Shown in pieces: positions 7,576 to 16,747 of a DNA stretch of 25,896 nucleotides. The notes under the pieces were generated by a model. The model saw only the letters and a program-made list of their open reading frames with translations, was not told the DNA's origin and searched no databases. How positions within the stretch are numbered: position 1 is the first letter of the stretch; each line of letters begins with the position of its first letter. This DNA comes from an uncultured Lachnospiraceae bacterium (lineage in GTDB: Bacteria; Bacillota; Clostridia; Lachnospirales; Lachnospiraceae): NCBI GenBank assembly GCA_934351705.1, contig CAKRJK010000001.1, positions 1 to 25,896 of the forward strand, read 5' to 3'. Made by a program: the position numbers and the translations under genes.

Positions 7576-9688
7576 AAGATGGCATCGGCCACATCTCTTT
7601 ATCTACAATCATCTCTAATTTGTCAATCGGCGCTCTGAGTGCCTCCATTGCCGTCACTACCTCGTCACGATATGCAACTGCCTGCTCTCTTCCCCTCTCC
7701 ATTGCAGTTGCCTTTTCTGTCATCTCCTGTAATCTTGCGAGTGCTGCCTTTGCTTCTGACAACAGATCAGATGCCTCCTGCAACAGCTCTGTCTGAACGC
7801 TGACATCCGCACCACACGCTGTCGTCACCGCATTCACAGACACTGCCAGAGAGGTAATATACTTAATTACCGCCGGAATGATCTGTTTGCTTGCAATGTT
7901 CATCATAGCTCTTGCCTCGATATTGATCGTCTTGGCATAAGTCTCATATTCCACTTCCACACGGGATTCCAATTCCGCTTTTGTGAATACGCCAAACTGC
8001 TCAAACAACGCAACGGATTTCTCTGTCGCAAGGCTCGGAATTGCGTCCACCATAGATTTGATATTCGGCAACCCTCTCTTCTCTGCCTCTTCTACCCATC
8101 CCTCGGAGTATCCGTTTCCGTTAAAGATAATTCTCTGATGTTCAGTCACATTCTTCTTAATCAGATCATGTACCGCCATATCAAAGTCTTCTGCTTTTTC
8201 CAAAACATCACAAGCCTCTGCAAACGCTTCTGCCACGATCGTATTCAGTACGACATTCGGCTGTGCGACGGATGCCTTAGAACCAACCATACGGAACTCA
8301 AACTTATTTCCGGTAAATGCAAACGGTGAGGTTCTGTTGCGGTCTGTCGCATCTTTCATAAAGTCAGGAAGTGCCGCTACGCCTGTTTCCAGTTTTTCGC
8401 CTTCGATACTGTGTGTTGCGGAACCTGTACTGATCAACTGCTTTACGACGTCCTCGAGCTGCTCACCCAAATATACCGAAATAATGGCAGGCGGTGCTTC
8501 ATCCGCACCGAGTCTGTGATCGTTTCCGACATCTGCCGCCGATGCTCTTAAAATATCGGCATGAACATCTACCGCTTTTAAAATACAGGATAACACCAGT
8601 AAGAACTGTATGTTTTCGTGAGGTGTCTCTCCCGGCTCCAGCAGATTGATTCCGTCATCCGTAGTCAATGACCAGTTATCATGCTTACCTGAACCGTTGA
8701 CACCTGCAAACGGTTTTTCATGTAACAGACAATGTAATCCGTGACGCTCCGCAATTTTCTTTAATGTTTCCATAACCAGCTGATTGTGATCTACCGCAAC
8801 ATTTGCTTTTGCATAGATCGGCGCAAGCTCGTGCTGTGCCGGCGCAACCTCATTGTGCTGTGTCTTTGCCGAAACACCCAGCTTCCAGAGCTCCTCGTTG
8901 ACATCCTTCATATAAGCCGCAATTCTCTCGCGGATTGCTCCGAAGTAATGGTCATCCATCTCCTGTCCTTTTGCCGGCGGTGCTCCAAAAAGAGTACGTC
9001 CCGCATAGACAAGATCTTTTCTCTGTAAATATTTCTGCTCATCGACAATAAAGTATTCCTGTTCCGGTCCGACGGACGGAATCACACTTTTTGACGTGGT
9101 ATTTCCGAATAACCGCAGCAGACGGATAGACTGTTCTCCGATGGCTGCCATAGAGCGGAGCAGCGGTGTTTTCTGATCTAACGCTTCTCCCGTATAGGAA
9201 CAGAACGCCGTAGGAATACACAAAATCGCTCCCGCTGCATCTTTTCGTACAAATGCAGGAGAAGTGCAATCCCAAGCGGTATATCCTCTCGCCTCAAAAG
9301 TTGCTCTCAGTCCTCCCGACGGAAAAGATGATGCGTCCGGTTCGCCCTTGATCAGCTCTTTTCCGGAAAAACTCATAAGCACTTTACCGTTTGGCATCGG
9401 TGCTGTGATAAAGGAGTCATGCTTCTCGGCAGTAATCCCTGTCAAAGGCTGAAACCAATGTGTGTAATGTGTTGCACCTTTCTCGATCGCCCACTCTTTC
9501 ATCTCATGTGCTACCACATCTGCTGTTTCCAAATCCAACTCGCGTCCTTCTTCAATTACCTTTTTCAGTCTTTGATAGAATTTTTTCGGAAGACGCTCCT
9601 GCATGACAGCGTCATTAAATACATTTTCTCCGAAAATATCCGGCACCTTAAAAAACTCAGTTGTCGTTTCTACCTTTCTCTCCTCCAT
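7550..9688 (-). CDS. glnN: Glutamine synthetase type III
   Basis: This 712-residue protein has the length of GSIII, the large glutamine synthetase of Bacteroides, Clostridia and cyanobacteria. It makes glutamine from glutamate, ammonium and ATP in the cytoplasm. GSIII hallmarks are [12 protein letters not shown] (73-84) and the [19 protein letters not shown] block (122-140). The catalytic core shows VGPEQEYF (206-213), [11 protein letters not shown] (280-290), [13 protein letters not shown] (329-341) and a KFEFRMVGS segment near residue 460. The start ATG has AGGAAAGG upstream. The 3' end overlaps the start of the receiver-domain gene. fba ends just upstream behind a terminator, so glnN should have its own promoter in 9689-9750; I could not find a convincing pair of hexamers there. 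Confidence 0.96.
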   Translation of the reverse strand: MEERKVETTTEFFKVPDIFGENVFNDAVMQERLPKKFYQRLKKVIEEGRELDLETADVVAHEMKEWAIEKGATHYTHWFQPLTGITAEKHDSFITAPMPNGKVLMSFSGKELIKGEPDASSFPSGGLRATFEARGYTAWDCTSPAFVRKDAAGAILCIPTAFCSYTGEALDQKTPLLRSMAAIGEQSIRLLRLFGNTTSKSVIPSVGPEQEYFIVDEQKYLQRKDLVYAGRTLFGAPPAKGQEMDDHYFGAIRERIAAYMKDVNEELWKLGVSAKTQHNEVAPAQHELAPIYAKANVAVDHNQLVMETLKKIAERHGLHCLLHEKPFAGVNGSGKHDNWSLTTDDGINLLEPGETPHENIQFLLVLSCILKAVDVHADILRASAADVGNDHRLGADEAPPAIISVYLGEQLEDVVKQLISTGSATHSIEGEKLETGVAALPDFMKDATDRNRTSPFAFTGNKFEFRMVGSKASVAQPNVVLNTIVAEAFAEACDVLEKAEDFDMAVHDLIKKNVTEHQRIIFNGNGYSEGWVEEAEKRGLPNIKSMVDAIPSLATEKSVALFEQFGVFTKAELESRVEVEYETYAKTINIEARAMMNIASKQIIPAVIKYITSLAVSVNAVTTACGADVSVQTELLQEASDLLSEAKAALARLQEMTEKATAMERGREQAVAYRDEVVTAMEALRAPIDKLEMIVDKEMWPMPSYGDLLFEV

Positions 9689-9747
9689 GTCTTTACATCC
9701 TTTCCTCTGTTATTACCATACATCTACAATAGTATATTCAAAACTTG

Positions 9748-9780
9748 AAAAAGGGCGTTCCATGTGTTATGGAACACCCT
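9748..9780 (-). terminator. Rho-independent terminator of fba
   Basis: On the minus strand, AGGGTGTTCCAT, a 5-nt loop and ATGGAACGCCCT form a 12-bp stem with one G-U pair, followed by TTTTT. It begins 11 nt after the fba stop codon and separates fba from glnN. Confidence 0.88.
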
Positions 9781-9791
9781 CTGTTTTGCTC

Positions 9792-10655
9792 CTATGCTTT
9801 TCCTACGGAACCAAATAACTCCATCTTATCTCTTACAGTCTGTTTAATTGCCTCTGTACCCGGTTTTAATACCTTACGAGGATCAAAGCCTTTACCCTCT
9901 AAATCTTTGCCCTCTTCGATATATTTACGAACCTCGGCTGTAAATGCAATCTGGCATTCTGTATTTACGTTAATCTTAGATACTCCTAAGTCAATTGCTT
10001 TCTTGATCATATCTCCAGGAATACCGGTACCTCCGTGAAGTACTAACGGCATATCTCCTGTAAGCTGCTGAATCGCATCCAATGTCTCAAAGCTGAGTCC
10101 TGCCCAGTTTGCTGGATATTTTCCGTGAATGTTACCGATTCCTGCTGCCAATAAATCAATTCCTGTATCTGCAATTCTCTTGCACTCCTGCGGATCTGCA
10201 CATTCGCCGGCTGCCATTACACCGTCCTCTTCTCCGCCGATTGCTCCGACTTCTGCTTCTACGGTCATATTATGTTTATGAGCCAATGCTACGATTTCTT
10301 TTGTCAATTCTATATTCTTCTCAATCTCTTCATGGGAACCGTCGTACATGATAGAGGAGAATCCTGCCTCTACACATTTGATACAAGCATCATATCCGCC
10401 GTGATCTAAGTGTAAACAAACCGGAACTGTGATCTTCAATTCCTCTAACATACCATTTACCATGCCAACAATGGTTTTATAACCGCCCATATATTTTCCG
10501 GCACCCTCGGAAACACCTAAAATAACCGGTGAATTTAATTCCTGTGCCACTTCCAATACGGCTTTTGTCCACTCTAAATTATTAATATTAATCTGTGCTA
10601 CCGCATAATGCTCTGCCTTTGCTTTCGCAAGCATCTCTTTCGTTGAAACCAACAT
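9792..10655 (-). CDS. fba: Class II fructose-1,6-bisphosphate aldolase
   Basis: This 287-residue zinc-dependent aldolase of glycolysis and gluconeogenesis cleaves fructose 1,6-bisphosphate to glyceraldehyde 3-phosphate and dihydroxyacetone phosphate. Key motifs are LHLDHGG (catalytic D84, zinc ligand H85), EAEVGAIGGEEDG (133-145), NIHGKYP with H178, LHGGTG with H207, and the INVNTE phosphate-binding stretch (228-233). These fit the FbaA/GatY-type class IIB family. A related tagatose-bisphosphate aldolase is possible on sequence alone, but the lone gene with a strong promoter suits the housekeeping enzyme. GGAGG lies 8 nt before the ATG, and the gene has its own promoter and terminator. Confidence 0.94.
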   Translation of the reverse strand: MLVSTKEMLAKAKAEHYAVAQININNLEWTKAVLEVAQELNSPVILGVSEGAGKYMGGYKTIVGMVNGMLEELKITVPVCLHLDHGGYDACIKCVEAGFSSIMYDGSHEEIEKNIELTKEIVALAHKHNMTVEAEVGAIGGEEDGVMAAGECADPQECKRIADTGIDLLAAGIGNIHGKYPANWAGLSFETLDAIQQLTGDMPLVLHGGTGIPGDMIKKAIDLGVSKINVNTECQIAFTAEVRKYIEEGKDLEGKGFDPRKVLKPGTEAIKQTVRDKMELFGSVGKA

Positions 10656-10691
10656 ACATTGCCCTCCATTTTCCTTTTTTTACATATCTAT

Positions 10692-10720
10692 AGTATACTT
10701 TCAATTTTTCTCAAATTCAA
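10692..10720 (-). promoter_or_regulatory. Promoter of fba
   Basis: On the minus strand, TTGAAT (10715-10720) and TATACT (10692-10697) are 17 nt apart. They lie between the lipid kinase stop codon and the fba start. I see no terminator hairpin between the two genes, so some read-through from the operon upstream is possible. Confidence 0.7.
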
Positions 10721-10732
10721 GCATTCTATACA

Positions 10733-11626
10733 TTATTTCTTTTTTACCATAATATCCATCGCCCGGTGGTGGTTTTTGATCACGACATTCTTATGGTCTC
10801 CGCCGAATTCTCCGTCCAAAGTCCACGGTATTTCTTTTGTCGCATAAAAATGTACCTCATCTGCCCGGAACGATTCAATCAAATCTGTGTTGTTATCCTT
10901 TAAGATTGTAAGATTTGCGATAATCTCGTTCAATTCGATAATATTCTTAGGCTTGCGTATCAAGGTGACTTCAAACAGTCCGTCATCCAATTTGACATTT
11001 TTGCCTGTCATATTCTTGAATCCGCCCACAGAGGTTGAGTTGGTGATCATTCCCAGAAGGAAGTCTCCCTCCAGCTTATTATCCCCATACACCACTTTCA
11101 TACGATAAGATTTAATGGTATGTAATCTCTTTGCTCCCTCTAAAATATATGCCACATGGCCGAGAACATTCTTCAACTCCTGACTCGTTGCATAGGACAC
11201 ATCCGTAAAAATTCCAAATGCCGCCACATAGATAAAGTAATCTCCGTTAAACTCTCCCACATCACAGGAAAACGGTTCTCCGTTCACGGTGACACGTCCT
11301 GCGTGTAGCATATTCTTAGGGATTTTTAAAGAATTGGCAAAATCATTGGTACTTCCCGCGGGAATATAACCGATCGGAACTCTTTTCTCACTCTGCATCA
11401 TGCCTGTAACCGTCTCATCTAACGTTCCGTCGCCTCCGCTGCAAACTACCAGATCGTAATCTTTTGCCTGTTCCCTTACGACATTGGTCGCGTCTTCTCT
11501 CGCCTGTGTCGTATGCACGGTAACCTCATACCCGTTGCGAACCATATTGTCGACAATCTCCAACAGATGGTTCTTGATATATCCTTTCCCTGAATGACCA
11601 TTTACAATAAACAGCAGTTTCTTCAT
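10733..11626 (-). CDS. Diacylglycerol kinase-family lipid kinase (DgkB/YegS-like)
   Basis: This 297-residue cytoplasmic or membrane-peripheral enzyme belongs to the DAGK_cat/YegS/BmrU family. It opens KKLLFIVNGHSGKG and carries the nucleotide-binding GGDGT (about 64-68) and PAGSTNDFANSL (about 87-98). A C-terminal beta-rich lobe contains DDGLFEVTLI and PWTLDGEFGG. Members phosphorylate diacylglycerol or related lipids; in Gram-positives DgkB recycles diacylglycerol from lipoteichoic acid synthesis. The exact lipid cannot be read from the sequence. AGGAG precedes the ATG, 10 nt after the whiA stop, making this the last gene of the ftsH-to-kinase operon. Confidence 0.9.
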   Translation of the reverse strand: MKKLLFIVNGHSGKGYIKNHLLEIVDNMVRNGYEVTVHTTQAREDATNVVREQAKDYDLVVCSGGDGTLDETVTGMMQSEKRVPIGYIPAGSTNDFANSLKIPKNMLHAGRVTVNGEPFSCDVGEFNGDYFIYVAAFGIFTDVSYATSQELKNVLGHVAYILEGAKRLHTIKSYRMKVVYGDNKLEGDFLLGMITNSTSVGGFKNMTGKNVKLDDGLFEVTLIRKPKNIIELNEIIANLTILKDNNTDLIESFRADEVHFYATKEIPWTLDGEFGGDHKNVVIKNHHRAMDIMVKKK

Positions 11627-11636
11627 AATTTTACTC

Positions 11637-12503
11637 CTAATAATCTGACATTCTCAAATCCTGTGCCATCATTCCGAGCTTTCTCAACCTGTGATTGACA
11701 CCCGACTTGCCCACCGGCGGCTCTAAATAAGTGCCAAGCTCCTTGAGCGGTGCATCGGGATACTCTAAGCGAATATACGCCATCTCCCGAAGTTGGGGCG
11801 GCAAATGCTCCAGTCCGACCTTTGACTTTAGATATTCGATATCCTCAATCTGTCTGACTGCCGCCGAAACGGTCTTGTGGATATTTGCCGTTTCACAATT
11901 TACCTGACGATTGACACTGTTGCGCATCTCTTTCAAAATTCTGACATTCTCAAAATTCATCAACGCAACCGGTGCCTCCATTACGTTCAATATATCAACA
12001 ATCTGCTCTCCCTCTTTGAGATAGATGACCTGACTTTTCTTTCGCCGGACAATCTTTGCCTCCACGCCAAAACTATTCATCATGTCTCTTAATTGAATCG
12101 CACACTTCTCACTGTTGCACACAATCTCAAAGTGGTAGGATTTCTCAGGATCGCTTATCGAACCCGAGGTCAAAAACGCTCCTCTGATAAATGCCCGTTT
12201 ACAGCATGCATTTTGTACATAACTGTTTTTGACTGTAAAATCCTCATGAAACAAATTTCTTGTAATCTCGCTCTCTTCTATATTTGAAATACTTGTCTTA
12301 ATATTATATGTTTTTTTTGCCAAAGTAAAGTATTTTCTTACCAGTTCCTCGTTCTCTGACTCGAACGACAAAAAGTCCCTGTCCCTGCCATGTTGAACCT
12401 TTCCCGAGAAACTCAAAAAAGCCGCCAGCTCTGCCAACTGACAATGACGGCTTTTACTGATGTGATGTAATAACTCCTCTTTGACGCTGCCGGAAAATGA
12501 CAT
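11637..12503 (-). CDS. whiA: Sporulation/division regulator WhiA
   Basis: This 288-residue protein matches WhiA, which pairs an N-terminal LAGLIDADG homing-endonuclease-like fold without nuclease activity with a C-terminal helix-turn-helix. Conserved pieces are the start MSFSGSVKEEL, the CCKRAFIRGAFLTSGSISDPEKSYH block, MRNSVNRQVNCETANIHKT, and the C-terminal PLKELG ... GKSGVNHRLRKL recognition region. In other bacteria WhiA supports cell division and chromosome segregation, and sporulation genes in actinobacteria. At 288 residues it is about 25-30 shorter than B. subtilis WhiA; the missing part seems to be in the N-terminal domain before CCKRAF. It follows rapZ by 8 nt. Confidence 0.94.
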   Translation of the reverse strand: MSFSGSVKEELLHHISKSRHCQLAELAAFLSFSGKVQHGRDRDFLSFESENEELVRKYFTLAKKTYNIKTSISNIEESEITRNLFHEDFTVKNSYVQNACCKRAFIRGAFLTSGSISDPEKSYHFEIVCNSEKCAIQLRDMMNSFGVEAKIVRRKKSQVIYLKEGEQIVDILNVMEAPVALMNFENVRILKEMRNSVNRQVNCETANIHKTVSAAVRQIEDIEYLKSKVGLEHLPPQLREMAYIRLEYPDAPLKELGTYLEPPVGKSGVNHRLRKLGMMAQDLRMSDY

Positions 12504-12511
12504 ACTCTTTC

Positions 12512-13387
12512 CTACTTTCCTCTCAACGCATCCTTTGCAATATCACGATGTTCTATTTTAATTCCGTACGCTGAATTTTCTTTTAACCGGTTGTACAGTG
12601 CATTCGCCAACGTAACCGAACGATGTTTGCCTCCCGTACATCCGATGCTGATTACCAGCTGATTTTTTCCCTCTGCAATATAATTCGGAATTAAGAACTC
12701 GATCATATCTTCCAGTTTTTCCAGAAAATCATGTGCCTCCTGATACTGCATTACAAAATCCTGCACTTCTTTGTCATTGCCTGTTTTCTGACGCAGTCCC
12801 TCCACATAGTAAGGATTCGGAAGAAAACGAACATCGAAAACCAGATCCGAATCCGTCGGTATGCCGTACTTAAAACCAAAGGACAATACCGTCACAAACA
12901 AGCTCTTATAGTCCTGATTCTGAACAAAAATTTTTTCTAACTCCACTTTGAGTTCTCTTGTCAACAGACGACTTGTGTCTATGATATAATCTGCCTGTTT
13001 TTTCAAAAAACTCAGCTTTTCACGCTCCAGACCGATTCCCTTGTCGACACGCTCGCCGCCTGAAAGCGGATGATTTCTTCTGGTTTCTTTGTACCGTTTG
13101 ATCAGGACCTCATCCTCGGCTTCTAAAAACAGAATCTCAAATGAAATTCCCTGTGCCCGGATCCGTTCCAGTACTTCACCCAACTCGCTCAGTGCATTAT
13201 TATTGCGAATATCTATACTGACAGCCACCTTCTCTAATTCGTCTTTGGATGCCATAGACAGCTCCGCAAATTTTTCAATCAGGGAAATCGGAAGATTATC
13301 TACACAATAGTAGCCCATGTCTTCCATGATTTTGACTGCTGTGCCTTTTCCGGCTCCCGACATTCCCGTTATAATTACAAACTTCAT
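12512..13387 (-). CDS. rapZ: RNase adapter / nucleotide-binding protein RapZ (YvcJ)
   Basis: This 291-residue protein has an N-terminal Walker A, GMSGAGKG (8-15). A DIRNN segment and the ETRRNHPL block follow, and the C-terminal domain carries GCTGGKHRS, all typical of RapZ/YvcJ. In E. coli RapZ binds GlcN6P and directs RNase E to the sRNA controlling glmS; in B. subtilis YvcJ is a nucleotide-binding protein affecting competence. Its RNA targets in clostridia are unknown. The start codon overlaps the murB stop by 4 nt (ATGA), indicating coupled translation. In many Firmicutes glmR (yvcK) lies between rapZ and whiA; here it is absent. Confidence 0.95.
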   Translation of the reverse strand: MKFVIITGMSGAGKGTAVKIMEDMGYYCVDNLPISLIEKFAELSMASKDELEKVAVSIDIRNNNALSELGEVLERIRAQGISFEILFLEAEDEVLIKRYKETRRNHPLSGGERVDKGIGLEREKLSFLKKQADYIIDTSRLLTRELKVELEKIFVQNQDYKSLFVTVLSFGFKYGIPTDSDLVFDVRFLPNPYYVEGLRQKTGNDKEVQDFVMQYQEAHDFLEKLEDMIEFLIPNYIAEGKNQLVISIGCTGGKHRSVTLANALYNRLKENSAYGIKIEHRDIAKDALRGK

Positions 13388-14292
13388 GTGAAATCACCAA
13401 CCATTTTTACTTCCGGCTCTAATCTGACACCGAACTGCTGCTCCACTCTTTTTTGTACTTCCATAATCAGATGATAGACATCTGCCGCACTCGCCCCGTC
13501 TTTGTTAATGAGGAAGCCGCAATGTTTTTCGGAGACAGCCGCACCGCCGATCTGAAAGCCCCGCAATCCCGCATCCATGATCAGCTTGCCCGCAAAATAT
13601 CCCTCGGGACGTTTGAAGGTACTGCCCGCACTCGGATAGTCTAACGGCTGTTTAGTATTACGCTGTTCCTTTAATTCATCCATCTTTGCACGGATGTCTT
13701 CTTGTTTTCCCCGTGTTAAGGATAACTCCGTTTCCAATACAAGATATTCCTTCTTAGGGATACAACTGTGACGGTAGGATAAGTCTAATTCTTCTGCCCG
13801 AAGTTTTTTCTCGACTCCGTCTTTGGTGAGTACGGTGACGGTTTTGATAATGTCTTTCATCTCGCCGCCGTATGCTCCGGCATTCATAACCACCGCTCCT
13901 CCGACACATCCCGGAATACCCGCCGCAAATTCCATTCCCGTGAGGGAATTTGCAAGTGCTTCGTTTGCGGTTCTTGAGAGCAACGCTCCCGCCTGCACAC
14001 GGATTCCGTTATCCTCCACGCAGATATCCGACATATTCCTGCCTATCTCGATCACCATTCCGCGGATTCCCGAATCGGATACCAGAAGATTACTTCCGTT
14101 GCCGATAACCATGTATGGCACATCGTGCTCAAGACAGCAGCGGATCAAATCCGGTAACAGCTCCCTGCCGGGTGCAACATAATAATCAGCCGCACCACCT
14201 ACCCGGAACGTGGTGTGTTTTGACATTGGTTCTTCTTTTAAAATCCGGTCTTTTCCCGCAATTGTAAACAAAGCTTCTTCAAATTTTTTCAT
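13384..14292 (-). CDS. murB: UDP-N-acetylenolpyruvoylglucosamine reductase MurB
   Basis: This 302-residue FAD enzyme reduces UDP-GlcNAc-enolpyruvate to UDP-MurNAc with NADPH, the second committed step of peptidoglycan synthesis. The FAD-binding PCMH domain shows TTFRVGG (27-33), IGNGSNLLVSD (63-73) and GIPGCVGGAVVMNAGAYGGEM (125-145). The C-terminal substrate domain has YPSAGSTFKRP with the catalytic Ser224, and the conserved Glu294 in LEPEV. Length and motifs fit the type II MurB of Firmicutes. It starts 11 nt after the M18 aminopeptidase stop and overlaps rapZ by 4 nt. Confidence 0.96.
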   Translation of the reverse strand: MKKFEEALFTIAGKDRILKEEPMSKHTTFRVGGAADYYVAPGRELLPDLIRCCLEHDVPYMVIGNGSNLLVSDSGIRGMVIEIGRNMSDICVEDNGIRVQAGALLSRTANEALANSLTGMEFAAGIPGCVGGAVVMNAGAYGGEMKDIIKTVTVLTKDGVEKKLRAEELDLSYRHSCIPKKEYLVLETELSLTRGKQEDIRAKMDELKEQRNTKQPLDYPSAGSTFKRPEGYFAGKLIMDAGLRGFQIGGAAVSEKHCGFLINKDGASAADVYHLIMEVQKRVEQQFGVRLEPEVKMVGDFT

Positions 14293-14303
14293 ATTTTCCT
14301 ACT

Positions 14304-15698
14304 TTATGCTTCCTTCAAAAATGCAATATAACCTAAAAATGCTTCATATAAATCCACTTTGCTGATAATCTCCCACGGTGCGTGCATATTCAATACCGCA
14401 ACACCGCTGTCAATCACCTGCATTCCGTAATTTGCCAGAATATATGCGATGGTTCCACCGCCGCCCTGGTCTACTTTTCCAAGTTCCGAAGTCTGGAACG
14501 ACACATTGTTGTTATCTAAAATCGCACGGATCTTTGCCATATATTCTGCATTCGCATCGTTTGAGCCGCTCTTTCCTCTTGCTCCCGTATACTTGTTGAA
14601 CACAACGCCTTTTCCAAAATATGCGGTGTTCTTTTTCTCTGATACCGACGGATAATTCGGATCGAATGCCGCACTGACGTCGGAAGAAAGCACATAGGAA
14701 TTGCTCATGGCTCTTCTAACGCCGATTTCGGAATACTGTCCTGTAAGCTGCATTACCTCCGCAACTGCATTCTCGAAGAAACGTGACTGCATTCCCGTTG
14801 CTCCCACACTTCCGATTTCCTCTTTATCCACAAGCAGGCATACACTTGTGACTTCCGGTTTTTTCATCTCCAGAATAGCTTTAAAGGATGGATATGCGCA
14901 CACGCGGTCATCATGACCGTATCCCATGATCATAGAGCGGTCAAATCCGTAATCTCTCGCTTTTCCTGCCGGTACAGCCTCGATCTCCGCAGAGAGGAAA
15001 TCCTCCTCTTCTATACCGTATTCTTTCATTAAAATATTTAATACATTTGCTTTTACAAGTTCTTTGACGTCTGCCTTTTTGTCCTCCGCTGCCGGAATGC
15101 TTGCAATCAAAATATCAAGGTTCTCACCCTCGATTACTTTTGCCGCTTTTTTCTCCAGCTGGTCGCCTGCCAAGTGGATCAACAAATCGCTGACACCGAA
15201 TACAGGATCTTCCTCTTTGTCTCCAACACTGACCTTGACAACGCTGCCGTCTTTTTTAACAATGACTCCGTGAAGTGCAAGCGGAAGTGTCACCCACTGA
15301 TATTTTTTTACTCCGCCGTAATAGTGGGTATCCAGCAATGCCATTCCCGTGTCTTCATATAACGGATTCTGTTTGATGTCCAAACGAGGGGAATCAATAT
15401 GTGCTCCCAGAATGTTCATGCCTTTTTCGATTGGCTCTTTTCCGATGACAAAAAGTGCCATAGATTTGCCCATCTGGTTGACATAAATCTTATCGCCTGC
15501 TTTCAATTTCTTCTTTTTGCTGATTGCCTCCTCCAAAGAGATATAACCTGCGATTCTTGCCTGTGCCTCAAAATAATCTACGCACTCACGCTCCGTCTTG
15601 CATGCGGATAAAAACTGACGGTAACCCTCCGCAAAATCAAAGACTACCTCTCTTTTCTTTCCTTCCGGATATTTTTTCCAAGCATTTTCTCTTTCCAT
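14304..15698 (-). CDS. M18-family zinc aminopeptidase
   Basis: This 464-residue cytoplasmic metallopeptidase belongs to family M18 (aspartyl aminopeptidase/aminopeptidase I). The dinuclear zinc site can be traced through LGAHIDSPRLD (His and the following Asp), DKEEIGSVGATG (catalytic and metal Glu), DVSAAFDPNYP (Asp) and LNMHAPWEIISK (His). DDRVCAYPS and the GARGKSGSNDANAEY block are also typical. M18 enzymes remove N-terminal residues from peptides, in some cases acidic ones; the specificity here is not readable. The gene is inserted between hprK and murB, 20 nt after hprK and 11 nt before murB, so it belongs to the operon. Confidence 0.92.
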   Translation of the reverse strand: MERENAWKKYPEGKKREVVFDFAEGYRQFLSACKTERECVDYFEAQARIAGYISLEEAISKKKKLKAGDKIYVNQMGKSMALFVIGKEPIEKGMNILGAHIDSPRLDIKQNPLYEDTGMALLDTHYYGGVKKYQWVTLPLALHGVIVKKDGSVVKVSVGDKEEDPVFGVSDLLIHLAGDQLEKKAAKVIEGENLDILIASIPAAEDKKADVKELVKANVLNILMKEYGIEEEDFLSAEIEAVPAGKARDYGFDRSMIMGYGHDDRVCAYPSFKAILEMKKPEVTSVCLLVDKEEIGSVGATGMQSRFFENAVAEVMQLTGQYSEIGVRRAMSNSYVLSSDVSAAFDPNYPSVSEKKNTAYFGKGVVFNKYTGARGKSGSNDANAEYMAKIRAILDNNNVSFQTSELGKVDQGGGGTIAYILANYGMQVIDSGVAVLNMHAPWEIISKVDLYEAFLGYIAFLKEA

Positions 15699-15718
15699 TT
15701 TATTTACCTCTTTTCATC

Positions 15719-16660
15719 TTATTCTTCGTCATCCTTTTTGTTGAGATTTTCCTGTACACGCCGATATAACTCCTGTGCCGCATTGTATCCCATCTTCTTT
15801 TGTCTGTGATTGACTGCTGCCGACTCGCAGATAACCGCAAGATTGCGTCCCGGACGGATCGGCAAGGTATGACAGACTACCTGATTTCCCAGAATCTCGG
15901 TATACTCTTCCTCAAGACCGAGCCTGTCATATTCGTTTTCTTTCTTCCAGTCCTCTAATTTGATCACTAAATCAATGTTTTGCTTTTCTTTGACTGCCTC
16001 GACACCGAACAAAGTCTTGACATCTACGATTCCGATTCCCCGCAATTCGATAAAATGTCTGGTAATCTCCGGCGAAGTTCCGATCAAAGTATGCTCGTTG
16101 ATCCGTTTGATTTCCACCACATCATCGGTCACAAGACGGTGTCCCCTGTGGATCAATTCCAGTGCCGCCTCGCTCTTTCCGATTCCGCTCTCGCCCGTGA
16201 TCAGCAATCCCTCTCCGTAGACGTCTACCAAAACGCCGTGAATCGTGACTGCCGGTGCCAGTTCCTCACTCAGACAAAGAATCAACTCTGCCATAAAACT
16301 TGATGTCGTATGGTCTGTACCAAGAAGCGGTACATCCTTCTCATATGCAATTCTCAAAAAATCTTCATCCGGTTCAAAATCCCTGCAAAAAATCACACAC
16401 GGAATCTCTCTTCCCAGAAAATCCTGATAAATGCCGATTCTCTTATCCGGCTTCAACTGTTTTAAGAAACTGATTTCTACCATTCCGAGAATCTGTACAC
16501 GGTTTGGCTCAAAATAGTCAAAATATCCGCTCAACTGCAACGCCGGACGGTTGACATCCGACAAAGTCACTTTATGCTTTTTTAAATCTAATTCCGGTGT
16601 AAAGACTTTTAAATCCAAGAGTTTTGTCAACTTGGAAACACTCACATTTCGTTTGCTCAT
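15719..16660 (-). CDS. hprK: HPr kinase/phosphorylase
   Basis: This 313-residue bifunctional enzyme phosphorylates and dephosphorylates HPr on Ser46 and so controls catabolite repression through CcpA. The Walker A is GESGIGKS (156-163), followed by the DD pair (179-180) and the HPrK signature block ITRHFIELRGIGIVDVKTLFG (199-219). The frame is open 29 codons further upstream, but the ATG at 16658-16660 starts MSKRNVSVSKL, as in homologues, and has a GGGAGAGG site; the upstream stretch also contains a promoter. The 87-nt gap from uvrC is the largest in the operon. It is followed by the M18 gene after 20 nt. Confidence 0.95.
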   Translation of the reverse strand: MSKRNVSVSKLTKLLDLKVFTPELDLKKHKVTLSDVNRPALQLSGYFDYFEPNRVQILGMVEISFLKQLKPDKRIGIYQDFLGREIPCVIFCRDFEPDEDFLRIAYEKDVPLLGTDHTTSSFMAELILCLSEELAPAVTIHGVLVDVYGEGLLITGESGIGKSEAALELIHRGHRLVTDDVVEIKRINEHTLIGTSPEITRHFIELRGIGIVDVKTLFGVEAVKEKQNIDLVIKLEDWKKENEYDRLGLEEEYTEILGNQVVCHTLPIRPGRNLAVICESAAVNHRQKKMGYNAAQELYRRVQENLNKKDDEE

Positions 16661-16715
16661 AAGCCTCTCCCTCTCTCTGTTATAATTTATTTCTATATGG
16701 TATTTTCTACCTTTC

Positions 16716-16744
16716 ATCATATCATAGAAAAAACAGTGCTTCAA
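16716..16744 (-). promoter_or_regulatory. Internal promoter in front of hprK
   Basis: On the minus strand, TTGAAG (16739-16744) and TATGAT (16716-16721) are 17 nt apart, and the -10 carries a TGA extension. A second overlapping TATGAT lies at 16721-16726. The element lies just after the uvrC stop codon, giving a leader of about 50 nt for hprK and separate control of the downstream half of the operon. Confidence 0.62.
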
Positions 16745-16747
16745 CAA

